From NCBI GenBank assembly GCA_019009955.1, contig CM032230.1:122681001-122745000 (forward strand): DNA of 64,000 bases, in the 5' to 3' direction. This document shows positions 24,991-36,738 of the stretch, in pieces. The DNA is from Riptortus pedestris. Its lineage: Eukaryota > Arthropoda > Insecta > Hemiptera > Alydidae. How positions within the stretch are numbered: the stretch's first letter is position 1; every line of letters starts with the position of its first letter. The notes beneath the pieces were generated by a model that saw nothing but the letters and a program-made list of their open reading frames with translations, ran no database searches and had not been told where the DNA came from. Position numbers and translations under genes: made by a program.

Positions 24991-26779
24991 CATTGGAGCA
25001 GTGGCCCTTTCTTTCAGACAATAGAATTACATGCTTATAATTGTACTATATGCAAATTAAAGCGACATAAACATTAAAAGACACATAACAAATTAATATA
25101 AAAATGGTTTTGTCATATCCCCCATCTCGGTCGTTAGATAATGATTAACGACGATAGATACGGGTTTCTTGTATTAAGAGAAGTTAAGTTCTCCAAAATC
25201 CATAGTCATGATAACAAACTATCAGAGGAAAATTTCATTAGAGGCTGGACTAGACAGAAAGTATGTCTCAATTTGAATAAAAAATCAATAAAACGTATTG
25301 CAAGATGGTGAAGAAGAAACTGGCAATGCATAATTCAAGCTATCCCTTCCTGAGATGTATCCTTAATAGAACCGTTTTCTTACCGCCTTGGAGAAAATGT
25401 ACTTTTGGAAATTGTAGGAAAAGGAAATCATTGCAGTTATACTTAGTAAAAACTATAACAGGGTAACAAAAAGAATCATTGTGATTCCTTCAGATTACAA
25501 ATGCTCAAAGGTCTAGTTGTTTCAAATTAAAGTAGTTCAGAAAAAGATGTCATACAAAGAAGTGCAAAGGTAGTTGGCGAATCATTACTAACGTCCCCAC
25601 GACAGTACACATTCCAAAAAAATACGGATTTTTGTATTGGATTCACCACAAAATATATTTCTCCCAGGTACCGTCCCGATTACAGGAAAGCCTGTTGATT
25701 GCCAGAACTATGTTCAGGTAAGAGGTAAGAGTTCAAGATGGAGTAATCAAGATCAAAAAAGAAAAAAGAGGCTAAGGAAATGGTTGAAAATTGTCAGGTT
25801 AAAACGAGTTGTTTCCATACGCAGTCCTTAGGCTTGCCGAAAGATTTTTTGCTATTCCAAAAGAGGTCGAGACGAGCACTGAAAGCTAAGAGTGAAGCAG
25901 CAGTTTTTTCTTCGGCACGACGAATGTTGGGACTAGGATCAAGAGGAGGGGTTCCCGTTAAGCCCCCCCCCCCACCTTCCGGATGAGACGGATTTTCACG
26001 GTGTGCCGTATTATTGGTCGGAAGAAGCATCGAGGATACGGTGTCCGTTAGCCAGCATCCAGGAACCCTGTCCTCTCGCACACCGGGACCCGTCGGGCTT
26101 ACTGTATGTCCTATCAGTCACACCTTAAGGTCCTTACTTATCTCGCGACTTAACTCCATTCATTTCTTTACAAGTCCTACCACATTCGAAAAGAGCACAC
26201 ACAATCCTGGAAACGGGACAATATATCCCTTTCTCAGCCGTAGGAATAACAGGATTTCTGATTGTCAGTAGAACATATGAGTAATGTCATCTTCACATGA
26301 CACCACACTAGAACTGCAAACATGTAATAAATGAAGTAAAGAATTAACTACATTAATAACCACTTCCGCTGGCTGGTGCAACAGACCACCAGATCGGAAG
26401 ATGCCTTAGCATAGACACCCCTCGTCTGTGAAGAGGCCGTTTTCAAGCCTGTCGAAAGTAATACTCACCGGTTTTTTTTACGGGCGTTTTAGCATAACAT
26501 TATTTTATCGTTTATTTGCCAAACGTCTACTTCTCAAATTGAGAAAATATTTATTTCTTGGAAAAAAGAATTCCCATCTGTATACTATACACCAATATTC
26601 AAAATTTTAAGCGATCAGATATATCATTCGCCAATACACTTACACTGCTTCCTGTTCACAGCACCTGGACTCTAAAATGAGGTCACCCCGCCCTTCTGTA
26701 TCGACGAACGAAACAGTTGTGAGCTCAGATGTCTTGAACATTCACTCTTTTCAATCCTTCTAAAATGCCCCACATCAAG
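24991..26779. other. Unassigned DNA with a GC-richer block
   Basis: Bases 25660-26270 are GC-richer and hold overlapping frames of 60-95 codons on both strands. None matches a known domain, and I found no start or splice support. It may be an old transposon. Confidence 0.3.
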
Positions 26780-26960
26780 TGACACACACAAATATATGTG
26801 AGTGTGTGAGAGAGAAAAAGAGACTCTGTTAACGCTCTAGGATGCCGTCATTTTTATTTGATCTTTTCCAAATTTGAGGATTTAACGTTAATGCAAAGCT
26901 CGTTCATGTGCGAAATCAATACAGTAGGAGTGAGGATTTAGAGGAGTCCATTCTCAAAAA
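26780..26960 (-). mobile_element. Old HINE-like fragment
   Basis: CTGTTAACGCTCTAGGATG, GCTCGTTCATGTGCGAAATC and AGTGAGGATTTAGAGGAG follow the family order with many changes. Confidence 0.5.
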
Positions 26961-26994
26961 ATGTTAATGACCCATTGATTAAGTTATTTTATAA

Positions 26995-27208
26995 TAAATT
27001 TATTTATTTTGCTACTAAGGCCAATCGAGGCGGGTTATCTACTACAGGTTACCAACCTTTTCTAGACAAGGTGGAATTAAGGATTCTATTTAAGGAGTTC
27101 GTCACTAAATAATTTACTATTGCCCAGGCGGGAATCGACCTCGCCACTCTAGTTTTACCATGTGAGATTAAGGCCAACACTTTAAGTCACGTGGGCAACC
27201 TGAGCCCC
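26995..27208 (-). mobile_element. Full-length SINE with 16-bp target-site duplication
   Basis: TTAAGTTATTTTATAA is repeated exactly at 26979-26994 and 27209-27224. The copy carries the whole family sequence from tail to GAGCCCC. It is the best proof that these are retroposed units. Confidence 0.95.
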
Positions 27209-27224
27209 TTAAGTTATTTTATAA

Positions 27225-28499
27225 AATTATTGTTTTATAAATTCGTCTATCTCGAAATTAACGGAGTTATTTAGTATTTATTCTTTTTTAGCTTTAAAGA
27301 CGCGTGGCATGTCAGTACGTGAGAAATCTGCCCAATTTACTCAACGTATAGACTTCTTGATTGTTTAATGCTCTTCACGGGAAACTCAATCGAGAGTTGA
27401 CAACTTTTCCTATTGCTGATTGAGAAAGGTTTAATCACTAATGACTAAAAAAATATTATATGAAAACAAGAGCTCCACTAACTAGGTCACTATCGTAAAA
27501 TGACAATGGCACGTGATTTATCATGTTTGTCAACAAATCTAAAAATAAAATCAGCGTAATAGGTAATCTATATCTACTCAACCAGTAAGGGGGTGAAAGA
27601 AAGCATGGGCGACTGAAAAAAGCTCTGGAAATTTATTAGTCCAAGCGGGACAATCCCTAAAATCATTGAAAACTTCATTAATATATACATGATTTAGATA
27701 AGTGCATTAAATTGTCAGAAGCAGAAAGTAGGATATCCAATAATTGTAAAAATAAATAAAATACCATTATCAGTCCGAAAGAAAAAATCTGAGATGGGCA
27801 CCAGAAGCAAAATGTTTTTTTTTGTTTTTTTTTTAATTTCATATAAAAAGATTTCATTTGAAAGTCATATATACGTTATTTCCGTTCCAATGAATCGGGT
27901 CGAAAAATATCATAGATCATAATTTATAGATCTTTTCATGAAAAAAAAAGCCTTCAAACTCTTCTTAATTTTTTCCTTACTCAAAACAGTACTTTTTCGG
28001 CTACTGTAACTGAAGCACAAACCCTGTTTTTCCTAATCAAGAATATTTATTTAATTTATTTATAGCTATTGAAGCATTTTTTAAATCGTCTTTGTTAACG
28101 CCTACGGCAAGTTTCTGAGTCGCTAATTTTGCTTATTCGTGGACTTCAGTGCTTAATCCAATATTTTGGTGCCCAGCAGACATGCTAGTGTTATGTCATT
28201 CTGTAGATGAATGGTATCTTATAAAATTTGGTTTACGATAGGACGAGTATTTTAAATACTCTCCAAGAAGAATAAAGAACTCGAGGAATCTGTAAATAAG
28301 AACATTTCTTAAAGTTAAATAAATGCTTTAAGTTATTTATTCTCCGTGGGGGGAATGACATGTTTAGGTGATAGTGTATTTGAGTTTGTAATATGATTAA
28401 ATCAAAATTGTTTCCTGAAGTACGTATCACTAGAGGCTTATGCCTACTGTGTTTCCCATGTATTTCTTGAAATGTATGTTATTTAAAAAAAATGTTGAC
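27225..28499. other. Unassigned AT-rich DNA
   Basis: No supported gene. The part next to 28500 may be the decayed 3' continuation of the LINE remnant. Confidence 0.4.
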
Positions 28500-28862
28500 A
28501 GATGATAAGTCTAACTAATGCCATAATGGGGACCCATGTGAGTTCAAATGTAAGTCCTAAAAATGTCAGTTTGTCTATCTTATTTGTAATAGTATTGTTA
28601 AGTATTAATTGTAGGCATTCAAAACTTATTTTACAAGTGAAAATGGTGTGTATTTGGTTTTTTTCTATAGATAACTTAAAATCAGTTAAATTACAACATT
28701 TTTGAGGTTCATTTAGGGAATTCTGTATAATGTCTTTTGCGGAAGTTAATCAAGAGTAAGTGATGTATAAGATAAGGTCATCAGCATATTTTACAGCTAT
28801 GTTGAACAAGGACGAGTACACCTCCCTGAGGCACTCCATTCTCCTGCAGACAGACATCTGAT
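28500..28862 (-). pseudogene. LINE reverse-transcriptase remnant (palm and thumb)
   Basis: On the minus strand the order is ENGVPQGGVL, then NIAVKYADDLILYITYS, then FKLSIEKNQIHTIF, then KLTFLGLTFELTW. These are the PQG box, the YADD catalytic box, and the K-x-x-F-LG-x-x-F box of insect non-LTR reverse transcriptases. A frameshift and deletion lie between PQG and YADD, and a stop follows YITYS. It is dead. Confidence 0.8.
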
Positions 28863-29041
28863 ATATTTATAAGAATAAACATGGATCTAGCTGGATCGAC
28901 CGTATGTTCAATCTTTTTGCAGCCACCATAAAACAAGCTCAAACCACCTGTTTTCCTATTTGCAGAATGAACGTGGTTCTAGGTGGATCGCAAAGTTTAT
29001 TCAATACATTCATCACCAACCTAAAGCCCTCGTCATACTAA

Positions 29042-29184
29042 ACTGCTCAAAAGTGAATAGGGATATTGGCTGTTTTGAGGTATGTATGTTGCCTAGCATA
29101 TTTTTTTTTTTTTTTTTTTTTTTAAAAATAATATTAATATTTATTAGAAATTATTGTGTTTTTCCCCATAAAAAAGAAATTTAA
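29042..29184. mobile_element. One-sided copy of a small inverted-repeat element
   Basis: It starts ACTGCTCAAAAGTGAATAGG and shares GGTATGTATGT, CCTAGCATATTTTTT and TTAGAAATTATTG with the complete element at 61324-61527. The right inverted repeat is missing. Confidence 0.75.
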
Positions 29185-29336
29185 TGAACAACCAAACAAT
29201 GTTGTGTAGCTGGATCCCATGGCACTTCTAATGTTTTCAGGTCTACCATAGTCGAAACCAGAACACTGGTTTGGAGTGCACAACAAACAAGGTTCTATTT
29301 GGATACTATCTTCAGAGCTGCCGTTAGTGTGGTACC

Positions 29337-29456
29337 CTTTTGTCCCCTTAAGGGAAATCAGCTATTGAGGTCGTACTCATGACGAGATTTTCAAAAAGTT
29401 TCTTCAAATGTCCATCGATCCTACCCAGGAGATGACGAAAATGAGGTCCGTTCAAA

Positions 29457-29540
<84 letters not shown>

Positions 29541-30296
29541 CTGTTAACGCTCTAGCGGTCGCAATTTTTGTTTTATCGTAACCAAACTCGATATTTAAAC
29601 GTTTTATGTAAAAAGGCAGATCAAGTTCTTTAACGGCCGAAATCGGACAAGCGGGAGGGGGAGGGGGTGATTTAGAGGAGGAGATTTTCGAAAATTCGAA
29701 ATATCTCCGTTACTATAAGTCGGATCGAAAAAATGTATAGAACCAAACTTATAGCAAATTAAATGTACTATAAATATTGCTATCTAGAATACTAACCGAG
29801 ATATTTGCATTTTTCAGCCTTCAGCAAACCCCCACTTATACTCATGTTGCGTGAACAATACTCGGTTATGTAATAAACTACATCATTCGAAGCTTAAATA
29901 CCAAATATTGTTTTTAAGAGACATTTATTATACGAGATAAATGCAAATATGTTATCGTGACCCCCCTCCCTTCTTAAGTTTTTGGAGTACTTAAATTTGA
30001 TTGATTGAGATAAAAATTATTCTGATTCATAGGCACTAGATATTGTAAATAGTTTTCAATCAAATTAATACGTTTTATTCAGATATATTACAGTAATTGT
30101 TTTTTCTTTCCGGTATGAAGTTGGCAGAACTGTTTGTTTACATTTCAGATGCTTTCCGTCGGAAGGTTTCTTATTATCATTTGCATTTATTCACTTAATA
30201 TTCACGGTGGTGTTGTGTTGCCGGTATGTACATTTATCTGTTGTTAAACTTCACTCGGGAAATCTGCTTAGTTTACGCAGCCCCTGCGTGACGGAT
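29337..30296 (-). mobile_element. HINE-like copy, interior type B
   Basis: The 3' palindrome is partly eroded (CCCCTTAAGGGAAATCAG). (TA)n and (TG)n lie at 29462-29540, then GTTAACGCTCTAGCGGTCGC. The 5' end is GGGAAATCTGCTTAGTTTAC and GCGTGACGGA. Confidence 0.9.
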
Positions 30297-30947
30297 TTTT
30301 TTAAATTTCAACGAGTGTCCATCAAGTGAAAAATTAAAATAAAATAAAATTGAGACTACGTTCTCCTCCTTCTGAACCAAGGAATTATGAGAAAGCTTAA
30401 TAAGGACTTCCTTCGTACAATGTGAGAATATACAACTTGGCAAATAGAAGAGGCGCTACTCTTAACCTGACGTGTAACATATAAGCATAAGCACATTGAT
30501 CAGTGAACCTCCTTAAAAATGCAAATAGTTCTACCTGTAGTCAGGTGGAGTAAGGAGCTCAAATATTTTCAGATAGGAGCGAACATTTAGGTTGCGACGG
30601 CATAACAATTTAAATTTACGAGTCGCTGGTTCTGCTCCATAAAAGAAATACTTCCAACGAGAAATGTAGATGATGGTAAATAATTTCTTATCTAGATTCT
30701 AAGGGCAGAGAAAAAAGTTAAAACTGCAGGAGTGGAAGTAAAGTATTCCAACAAATTAGAGTGAAGCGTGGAGTTTTTATTATTTCTGTTCTCTTTGTAC
30801 TCGGCTACAATATACAAATAACAAGTTTATTCAGAATTATATTGCACTTCATAATATTAAACCATCAGAAAAAAAGAGCACTCATTTTCAAGAGTATACT
30901 CAGTTTAATACTAGTTCATCTTAATCTTATAAAACAAAGCCAAAAAG
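30297..30947. other. Unassigned DNA
   Basis: No gene or repeat recognised. Confidence 0.4.
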
Positions 30948-31295
30948 TTCATCACGCAGGTTGAATAAAATAAGCAGATGTGGAGTGATGAAAAGCCGTT
31001 GACGTCATTCCACCATTATTCTCTATTTCTCCCGCAAAAAGAAGCAAAATAAACAAGACTTGAAATATACATAGGAAAATATGGTACAAAAGTGGAAGGT
31101 TAAATATAAAATTATTAAGCATAATAATAGAAACAAGCATAGTTTTGTATTTTATTTCTTCTCCCCACACCCGGTCTTCCTGGTCCAATTTCAGTTTTTA
31201 ACGAACAACCTTTAATTATAACAGAAACTGTTAAATATCACGTATAGTATCGATCAAATAAAAATGGAGACCGCTAGACCAAAAACTGACTCAAA
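30948..31295 (+). mobile_element. HINE-like copy, diverged, 3' end missing
   Basis: It starts TTCATCACGCAGG, keeps TTCTCTATTTCTC and CCTGGTCCAATTTCAG, and stops near GGAGACCGCTAGACC, before a (TA)n site. Confidence 0.6.
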
Positions 31296-31499
31296 TTAAT
31301 CCGTGAATCTCACGGGGGCATATTAAAACAATACGAAAATATTAATATTAAGGGATTTGGTGATATATCGGCATATTATTATTGTAAAATGAGCAGGAGT
31401 ATGGGCTATGTTAAGGCTGGAAAATACAAACTCAGATACCACTCAAAATCGAGAAAAAAATGTAAAAACAACAATTGTAAATTACTTCGTTTTCAAAAG

Positions 31500-32269
31500 T
31501 CCGTCACGCAGGGGCTGCGTAAACTAAGCAGATTTCCCACGTGAAGTTTTACAATAGGGAAATCTGCCTAATAACAACTGTAGTAGTAAGAAACCTCTAA
31601 ACCTAAAACATTATTTAGGGCGTAACAACCCAGTAGTTTCTAGCCCCAAAAAACAGTTGACCTAACCTCTAAACCTATTCACGAGGGGCGAAGTTATAGA
31701 AACGGCCGCCTGAGCTCTCGCCTGAAAGTTCGAACATAGCTTACTGGTGACCAGTATCACGCAGAATACAAATGCAAATATCTCGGTTAATATTCAAGAT
31801 ACAGAATAAATGCATATAACAATATTTATAGTAAATTTAATTTCCAATAAGATTGATTCTATACAATTTTTCGATCCGATGCATAATAACGGAGATATTT
31901 TGAACTTTTGAAAATCCCCCCCTCTAAACCCCCCTCCCACTGGTCCCATTTCAGCCCTTAACGAACTTGATCTTCCTTTTTACATCCTTTTTACATCAAA
32001 CGATAAAATACCGAGTTTGGTGACGATTAAACAAAAATTGCGACCGCTAGAGTGTTGACAGGCAAATATATATATATATATATATATATATGTCTATATA
32101 TATATATATATATAGATATATTTATATATATAGATATAGAAATAGTATAGAACGGACCTCATTTTCGTCATCTCCTGGGTAGGATCGATGGTCATTTGAA
32201 GAAATTTTTCGAAAATTCCGTCATGAGTACGACCTCAATAGCTGATTTCCCTTAAGGGAAATCTGCTAA
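31500..32269 (+). mobile_element. Complete HINE-like copy, interior type A
   Basis: It starts TCCGTCACGCAGGGGCTGCG and ends with the GATTTCCCTTAAGGGAAATC palindrome plus TGCTAA. Both the internal AGCAGATTTCCC and the terminal GGGAAATCTGCT are intact. The (TA)n tract is at 32067-32130. It is a good type copy. Confidence 0.93.
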
Positions 32270-32544
32270 AAGATGCTAATCAACACTATAAGTGAGATAT
32301 TTTGAATTAACGATTTTACGGCGTATTCATGTATACACGCATAATAAAGGACTAATTAATATGTGAAATGCATGAATAATTTGGAACGTGACAACATCAA
32401 CGCCGCTCTAGAAGCCTCAAATTTTTAATTAATCGATTCCATATTTAAAAATAACAGTTAAAAATAAAAATAAATAAATTTTCTAGTTCTCCTTCTGAAG
32501 CAAATGTTTAAATAATAAGAGGAATAATAGTATATTTCGTACCA

Positions 32545-32698
32545 AGGGCCGAAAGTGGGCGTTTGCCGGCCCGAGATATTAGCAGATTTCCCTTAAGGGA
32601 AATCAGCTATTGAGGTCGTACTCATGACGCGAGTTTTGAAAAATTTCCTCAAATGTCCATCGATCCTACCCAGGAGATGACGAAAATGAGGTCCGTTC

Positions 32699-32752
<54 letters not shown>

Positions 32753-33292
32753 CTGTTAACGCTCTAGCGGTCGCAATTTTTGTTTAATCGTTACCAAACT
32801 TCATATTTAAGCGTTTTACGTAAAAAGAGAGATCAAGTTCGTTAATGGCTGAAATCGGACCAGTGGGAGGGGGGGTTTAAAGGGGGGGATTTTTGAAAAT
32901 TCAAAATATCTCCGTTACTATACGTCGGATCGAAAAATATTATAGAATCAATCTTATTGCAAATTAAATTTACTATAAATATTGTTATATACATTTATTC
33001 TCTATCTTGAATATTAACTGAGATATTTGCATTTGTATTCTGCATGTGCTCGGCAGCAGTGGCTATGTTCGGATTTTCCGCCGTGAGCTCTGGCGGCCGT
33101 TTTTGTAATTATTCGTCCCTCTCGTGAATAGGTTTAGAGGTTACTTACTACTACAGCTGTTATTAGGAAGATTTCTCTATTGTAAAACTTCACGTGGGAA
33201 ATCTGCTTAGTTTACGCAGCCCCTGCGTGACGGACTTTTTTTTTGACCGAGACGTAGTCGAGGTCATGAAAAGTTCGAGGGCCGGCAAAAGC
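32545..33292. repeat. GC-rich palindrome split by a HINE-like insertion
   Basis: GGGCCGAAAGTG and GTTTGCCGGCCC at 32546-32572 pair with GGGCCGGCAAAAGCACTTTGGCCC at about 33264-33287. The HINE-like copy 32579-33234 lies between the arms. Confidence 0.6.
32579..33234 (-). mobile_element. Complete HINE-like copy, interior type A
   Basis: It has the intact 3' end (TTAGCAG plus palindrome), (TA)n at 32705-32748, and the 5' end ACGCAGCCCCTGCGTGACGGA. It shares its interior type with 31500-32269, in the opposite orientation. Confidence 0.93.
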
Positions 33293-33317
33293 ACTTTGGC
33301 CCGAGGCACGAACGCTA

Positions 33318-34203
33318 ATTTTCACCATACTACAATAAATATTAATACGATATAACATTAATCAAAAACAAGATTTTCTTTTGGTTAAGTGTACCTCTTT
33401 GTTACAAGGCTATCTAGTGGTTATGGGGACATGATGAATGTTTAATGTATGGATTGTTTTACGTTATGTTATTACGTAAGTTAATAAAGAGAGATGTTTC
33501 ATTTAATACAACTGATATGTTTCAAAATGCTAAAAAAAGTTAGTTCGTTTATTTTTGATTTATAGAAATGTTAAAAGTACAATTTTGGTTGTTTGAAAAC
33601 ATAATACCCTTTGAAGATTCTATTACTTGTTTTTTGTTTGACACATTCACACTTTTACTCGTAGTTTTTGGCTGATAACCAACCGATTGCCGTTTCAAAA
33701 AAGCAACACTTTTTGGAAATTGGGTGAGTTGAATATTTTCTTTTACTTTTAAACAACTTTTTATCATGGAGTACTTACTCCATAAAGTACTGGGTTTGTT
33801 TTGGTTTGAAAGGACCGAGAGATATAGAAGTAAAACTTCATCATTCACATCTCCAGGATTACATTTTCCATTTTTAACCAGTTCAAAAACTTTGTATACT
33901 CTTCGTCATACCTATCTTTTGATTTTGCTGGTAACAAATCTGCCATGATTTCTTTTGCTCTTCTATTTATATATTCTGATATATTATTAGCCATAATTAC
34001 TAAATAACTAAACAAGAATACGAGCAAAACAGACTAATATAATGTATATAATGAAATGAATGAATTAAAATAATAAACAGCTGATTTTGCGGCCCTAGGG
34101 CGAAATATTCATTTTCGGCCATTGGCCGGCGAAGTGTAGCTTTCAGACCGCAAATTAGGTGTGTAAAACAAGTGATTACATCGTAGTATGGTGAAAATGA
34201 TTT
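33318..34203. mobile_element. Possible element boundary around the recombinase remnant
   Basis: AATTTTCACCATACTAC near 33320 is the reverse complement of GTAGTATGGTGAAAAT near 34186. The pair encloses the recombinase-like remnant and a GC-rich patch (GGCCCTAGGGC, GGCCATTGGCCGGC) at 34092-34135. The repeats may be termini or internal motifs. Confidence 0.4.
33530..33993 (-). pseudogene. Tyrosine-recombinase-like (Crypton-type) N-terminal remnant
   Basis: The start is ATG at 33993. The first part reads LLPAKSKDRYDEEYTKFLNWL, and a frameshift follows at about 33856. The second frame (33848-33549) continues with STLWSKYSMIKSCL and VAFLKRQSVGYQPK. This order matches the SAM-like N-terminal domain that precedes the catalytic domain in Crypton-type and related insect recombinase proteins. 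The catalytic Arg-His-Arg-Tyr part is absent. The family call is from pattern memory. Confidence 0.55.
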
Positions 34204-34308
34204 TCTATACCAACACAATCAGTTTACATTTTACAGCTGTTATTTTACTAATTGCGTGAGACCAGATTATTTACTCTCCTTACTCCATACTAAACAATCA
34301 TGTTTGTT

Positions 34309-34498
34309 TATTTATTTATTTATTAACGTCCACTTTTTGCAACTTAGGCTAATTGGGACGGGTTATCTACAGGTTACCACCCTTTTCTAGCCAGGGTGGG
34401 ATTTTAGGACGTTATTTAATGAATTTCGTCACTAAATAATTTCCTTTGCCCAGGCGAGAATCGAACTCGCCACTCTAGGTTTACCATGTGAGATAAAG
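34309..34498 (-). mobile_element. 5'-truncated SINE with target-site duplication
   Basis: CAATCATGTTTGTT occurs at 34295-34308 and 34499-34512. The copy has tail and body but stops at GTGAGATAAAG, so about 40 nt of the tRNA head is missing inside an intact duplication. Confidence 0.93.
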
Positions 34499-34514
34499 CA
34501 ATCATGTTTGTTAA

Positions 34515-34935
34515 TGCCCGAAATTTGACAAGGGAAAGAAAAAGAGTTTTGGGTTTTGAAAGAGATACTTACAAAATCATGTCAGTTATCTGCATTATTT
34601 TGCATCGGATAGATACATACTCTATGCCCAAAACTTATTAAAGAAGTAATGTTCAACAATTTTTGATATCCGATTTGAATATTAATTGAATTATATGTTT
34701 TTGAAGACACAATCAGGATTAACCGAGTTATTCGTATTTTATTTTCCACTCAGTAGTTAGCCCGGGCAGATACGATTTTCACTTAAGACAACTAAATACC
34801 TCAGGTCCAGTTTACACAGATTTCTTTTTACGGGCAAAATCAAGAGTATTGTGCGAGAGACACATCATCAGTGCGTCGTTCCAGCACTTTGGGACTATCT
34901 GCTTAGTTTACGCAGCATTTTGTGTGTTGGACTTG
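34515..34935 (-). mobile_element. Old HINE-like copy
   Basis: TTAATGCCCGAAATTTGAC, AACCGAGTTATTCG and CTATCTGCTTAGTTTACGCAG keep the family order. The (TA)n and 3' module are gone; the SINE at 34309 adjoins that side. Confidence 0.6.
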
Positions 34936-35057
34936 TTTATAACATGACAATAAAATTGTTACATCCATACAAGTCCTTATCATCATTGCTTAGAGAAAGT
35001 CAAATTAAATTAAAATTTGCGGGCTCACATAAGGAACTAGAAACCAATACGGCTGCA

Positions 35058-35060
35058 ATC

Positions 35061-35131
<71 letters not shown>
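35058..35131. repeat. (GT)n(TA)n microsatellite
   Basis: GTGTGTGT runs directly into about 50 bp of TA repeats. No HINE-like module flanks it. Confidence 0.9.
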
Positions 35132-35134
<3 letters not shown>

Positions 35135-36679
35135 GCTAATCCGAAAATAATTAACATTTCAACAGATCAAGAAAAATCGCATTCGAAGTCTTTTTAATAA
35201 TATTTTTATTAAAAACTTTCTGTTCCGTTTTGTTCCTTAAAAAATATGAGATATATGGGACGGGGCGTACAATGTTGGCTGAACCTAACAATAGAGATTT
35301 TGCTTATATTTCCAAATTTTTGTGAACGATGGAAGAAAAAAGTTATGTTGCTAGTGTGTTGAAAACGTACTGGGGCGTGAAAACAATTTTATTGAAAAGG
35401 GGCAAGAATTAGGGGGCATTTCTATTCTTTAAAATCCCATTGTTTTCAACCGCTCGGCTCATCTTTCAGCTAGGAATTACATTTTCTGCCTCTCGTTTGA
35501 ATTTATCCTGTTTTTACGCCCTCACAACTACCAAAAACTAAGGCATTCATCAGTAAAGAAGCTGTCAACGGCCATGAATTCGGAGCGAACTCTCCCCATT
35601 TCTTAGAATATTTTCTTAATCAAAAGCGAAAGAACTATTCTTTATATCTATCAGGTAGAACCGGCCAATATTGCTTCCAATTCTCAAATGCTCTTTTGAG
35701 TTGGCCACAATGAAGTCTTGTGTCTTTATTCCTGCCAGTGCCGACAACTCCATAACTCTATATTTTTTTCCCAAAATGAACTCGAAGAATTTATTTCGTG
35801 TTCAGCTACTTGGCTGCGTGGTATCAACTGAGTTTTATATTATTTGTCTTCTAATATCATATTTTTGTGGCTATTGGGTGCACTTTTTAAACAATTTCTT
35901 AAAACCATCGCTTGAATTTGAAGGAAAGTTGTGCAGATGCCAACTCGAAGTCAACCTTGAACCTCTGAGAGATCAAGAGGATCGGATCTCGCCGAATATT
36001 CCTGACTTCAATCTTACATCGGTATCTTCAGGTGAAACAGCCTGAACCAAAATGCTGCTGTACTTAATGTAGTAAATCTTACATTCACTTTCCACATTTC
36101 ATCGGCTGCTATCTTAGCACTTAAGCAATTTTCCTGTTGTGAATCAAAATTTTTTTTTATCAGACGATGTTACTGGTTTTAGCAGTTTTTCTTAAGAAAA
36201 GGAGCTATTGAGGTTTTTATAGCTATGTTTATAACTAAAGACTAAGGACTCGCCAGTTTTTTTTTTTTTTTTTAGAATTATGTATTTGCTTAGATTATGA
36301 AAACCTCAATTTTACAATTGGCTCCCCTGTAACTTCAATTGTTCCTAGTAAATTGTGTGTGCGTACATTTCTATTAACAATTCAATAGGGCTGGAGGTTA
36401 GATTAGTTATAGTTCACATAGTCAAACTAGCTAATATATATCATTAGACAGCTTATACAGTTTACAGGCTAAGAAGGAATGGCTTTCTAATCATTTTGGC
36501 TTCATGTGGGATTTTTTTTTCAGTCTTCCCAATGCTTTATTGTTACAGTATGTAGTCAGAAGACAATGGAAAACCACAGCATGTCTATGTGAAGTTGTTC
36601 CTTCCATTGTTCAATGACAAAGAAATCAACAACCACTGTTCACAGGAACAACCACCTGGTGTAGACTGTTCAGGTAACT

Positions 36680-36738
<59 letters not shown>

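Noticed and set aside
25637..26271. GC-richer frames of 60-95 codons on both strands
   Set aside because: No motif, start context or splice site supports them, and the frames overlap on both strands.
31500..33234. Reading the HINE-like copies as Tc1/mariner or other cut-and-paste MITEs
   Set aside because: The inverted repeat is terminal at one end only, no consistent duplication flanks the copies, and a palindrome lies at one end.
35671..36045. 124-codon plus-strand frame
   Set aside because: No recognisable domain, composition like surrounding DNA, and no sign of splicing; kept only as part of an unassigned region.
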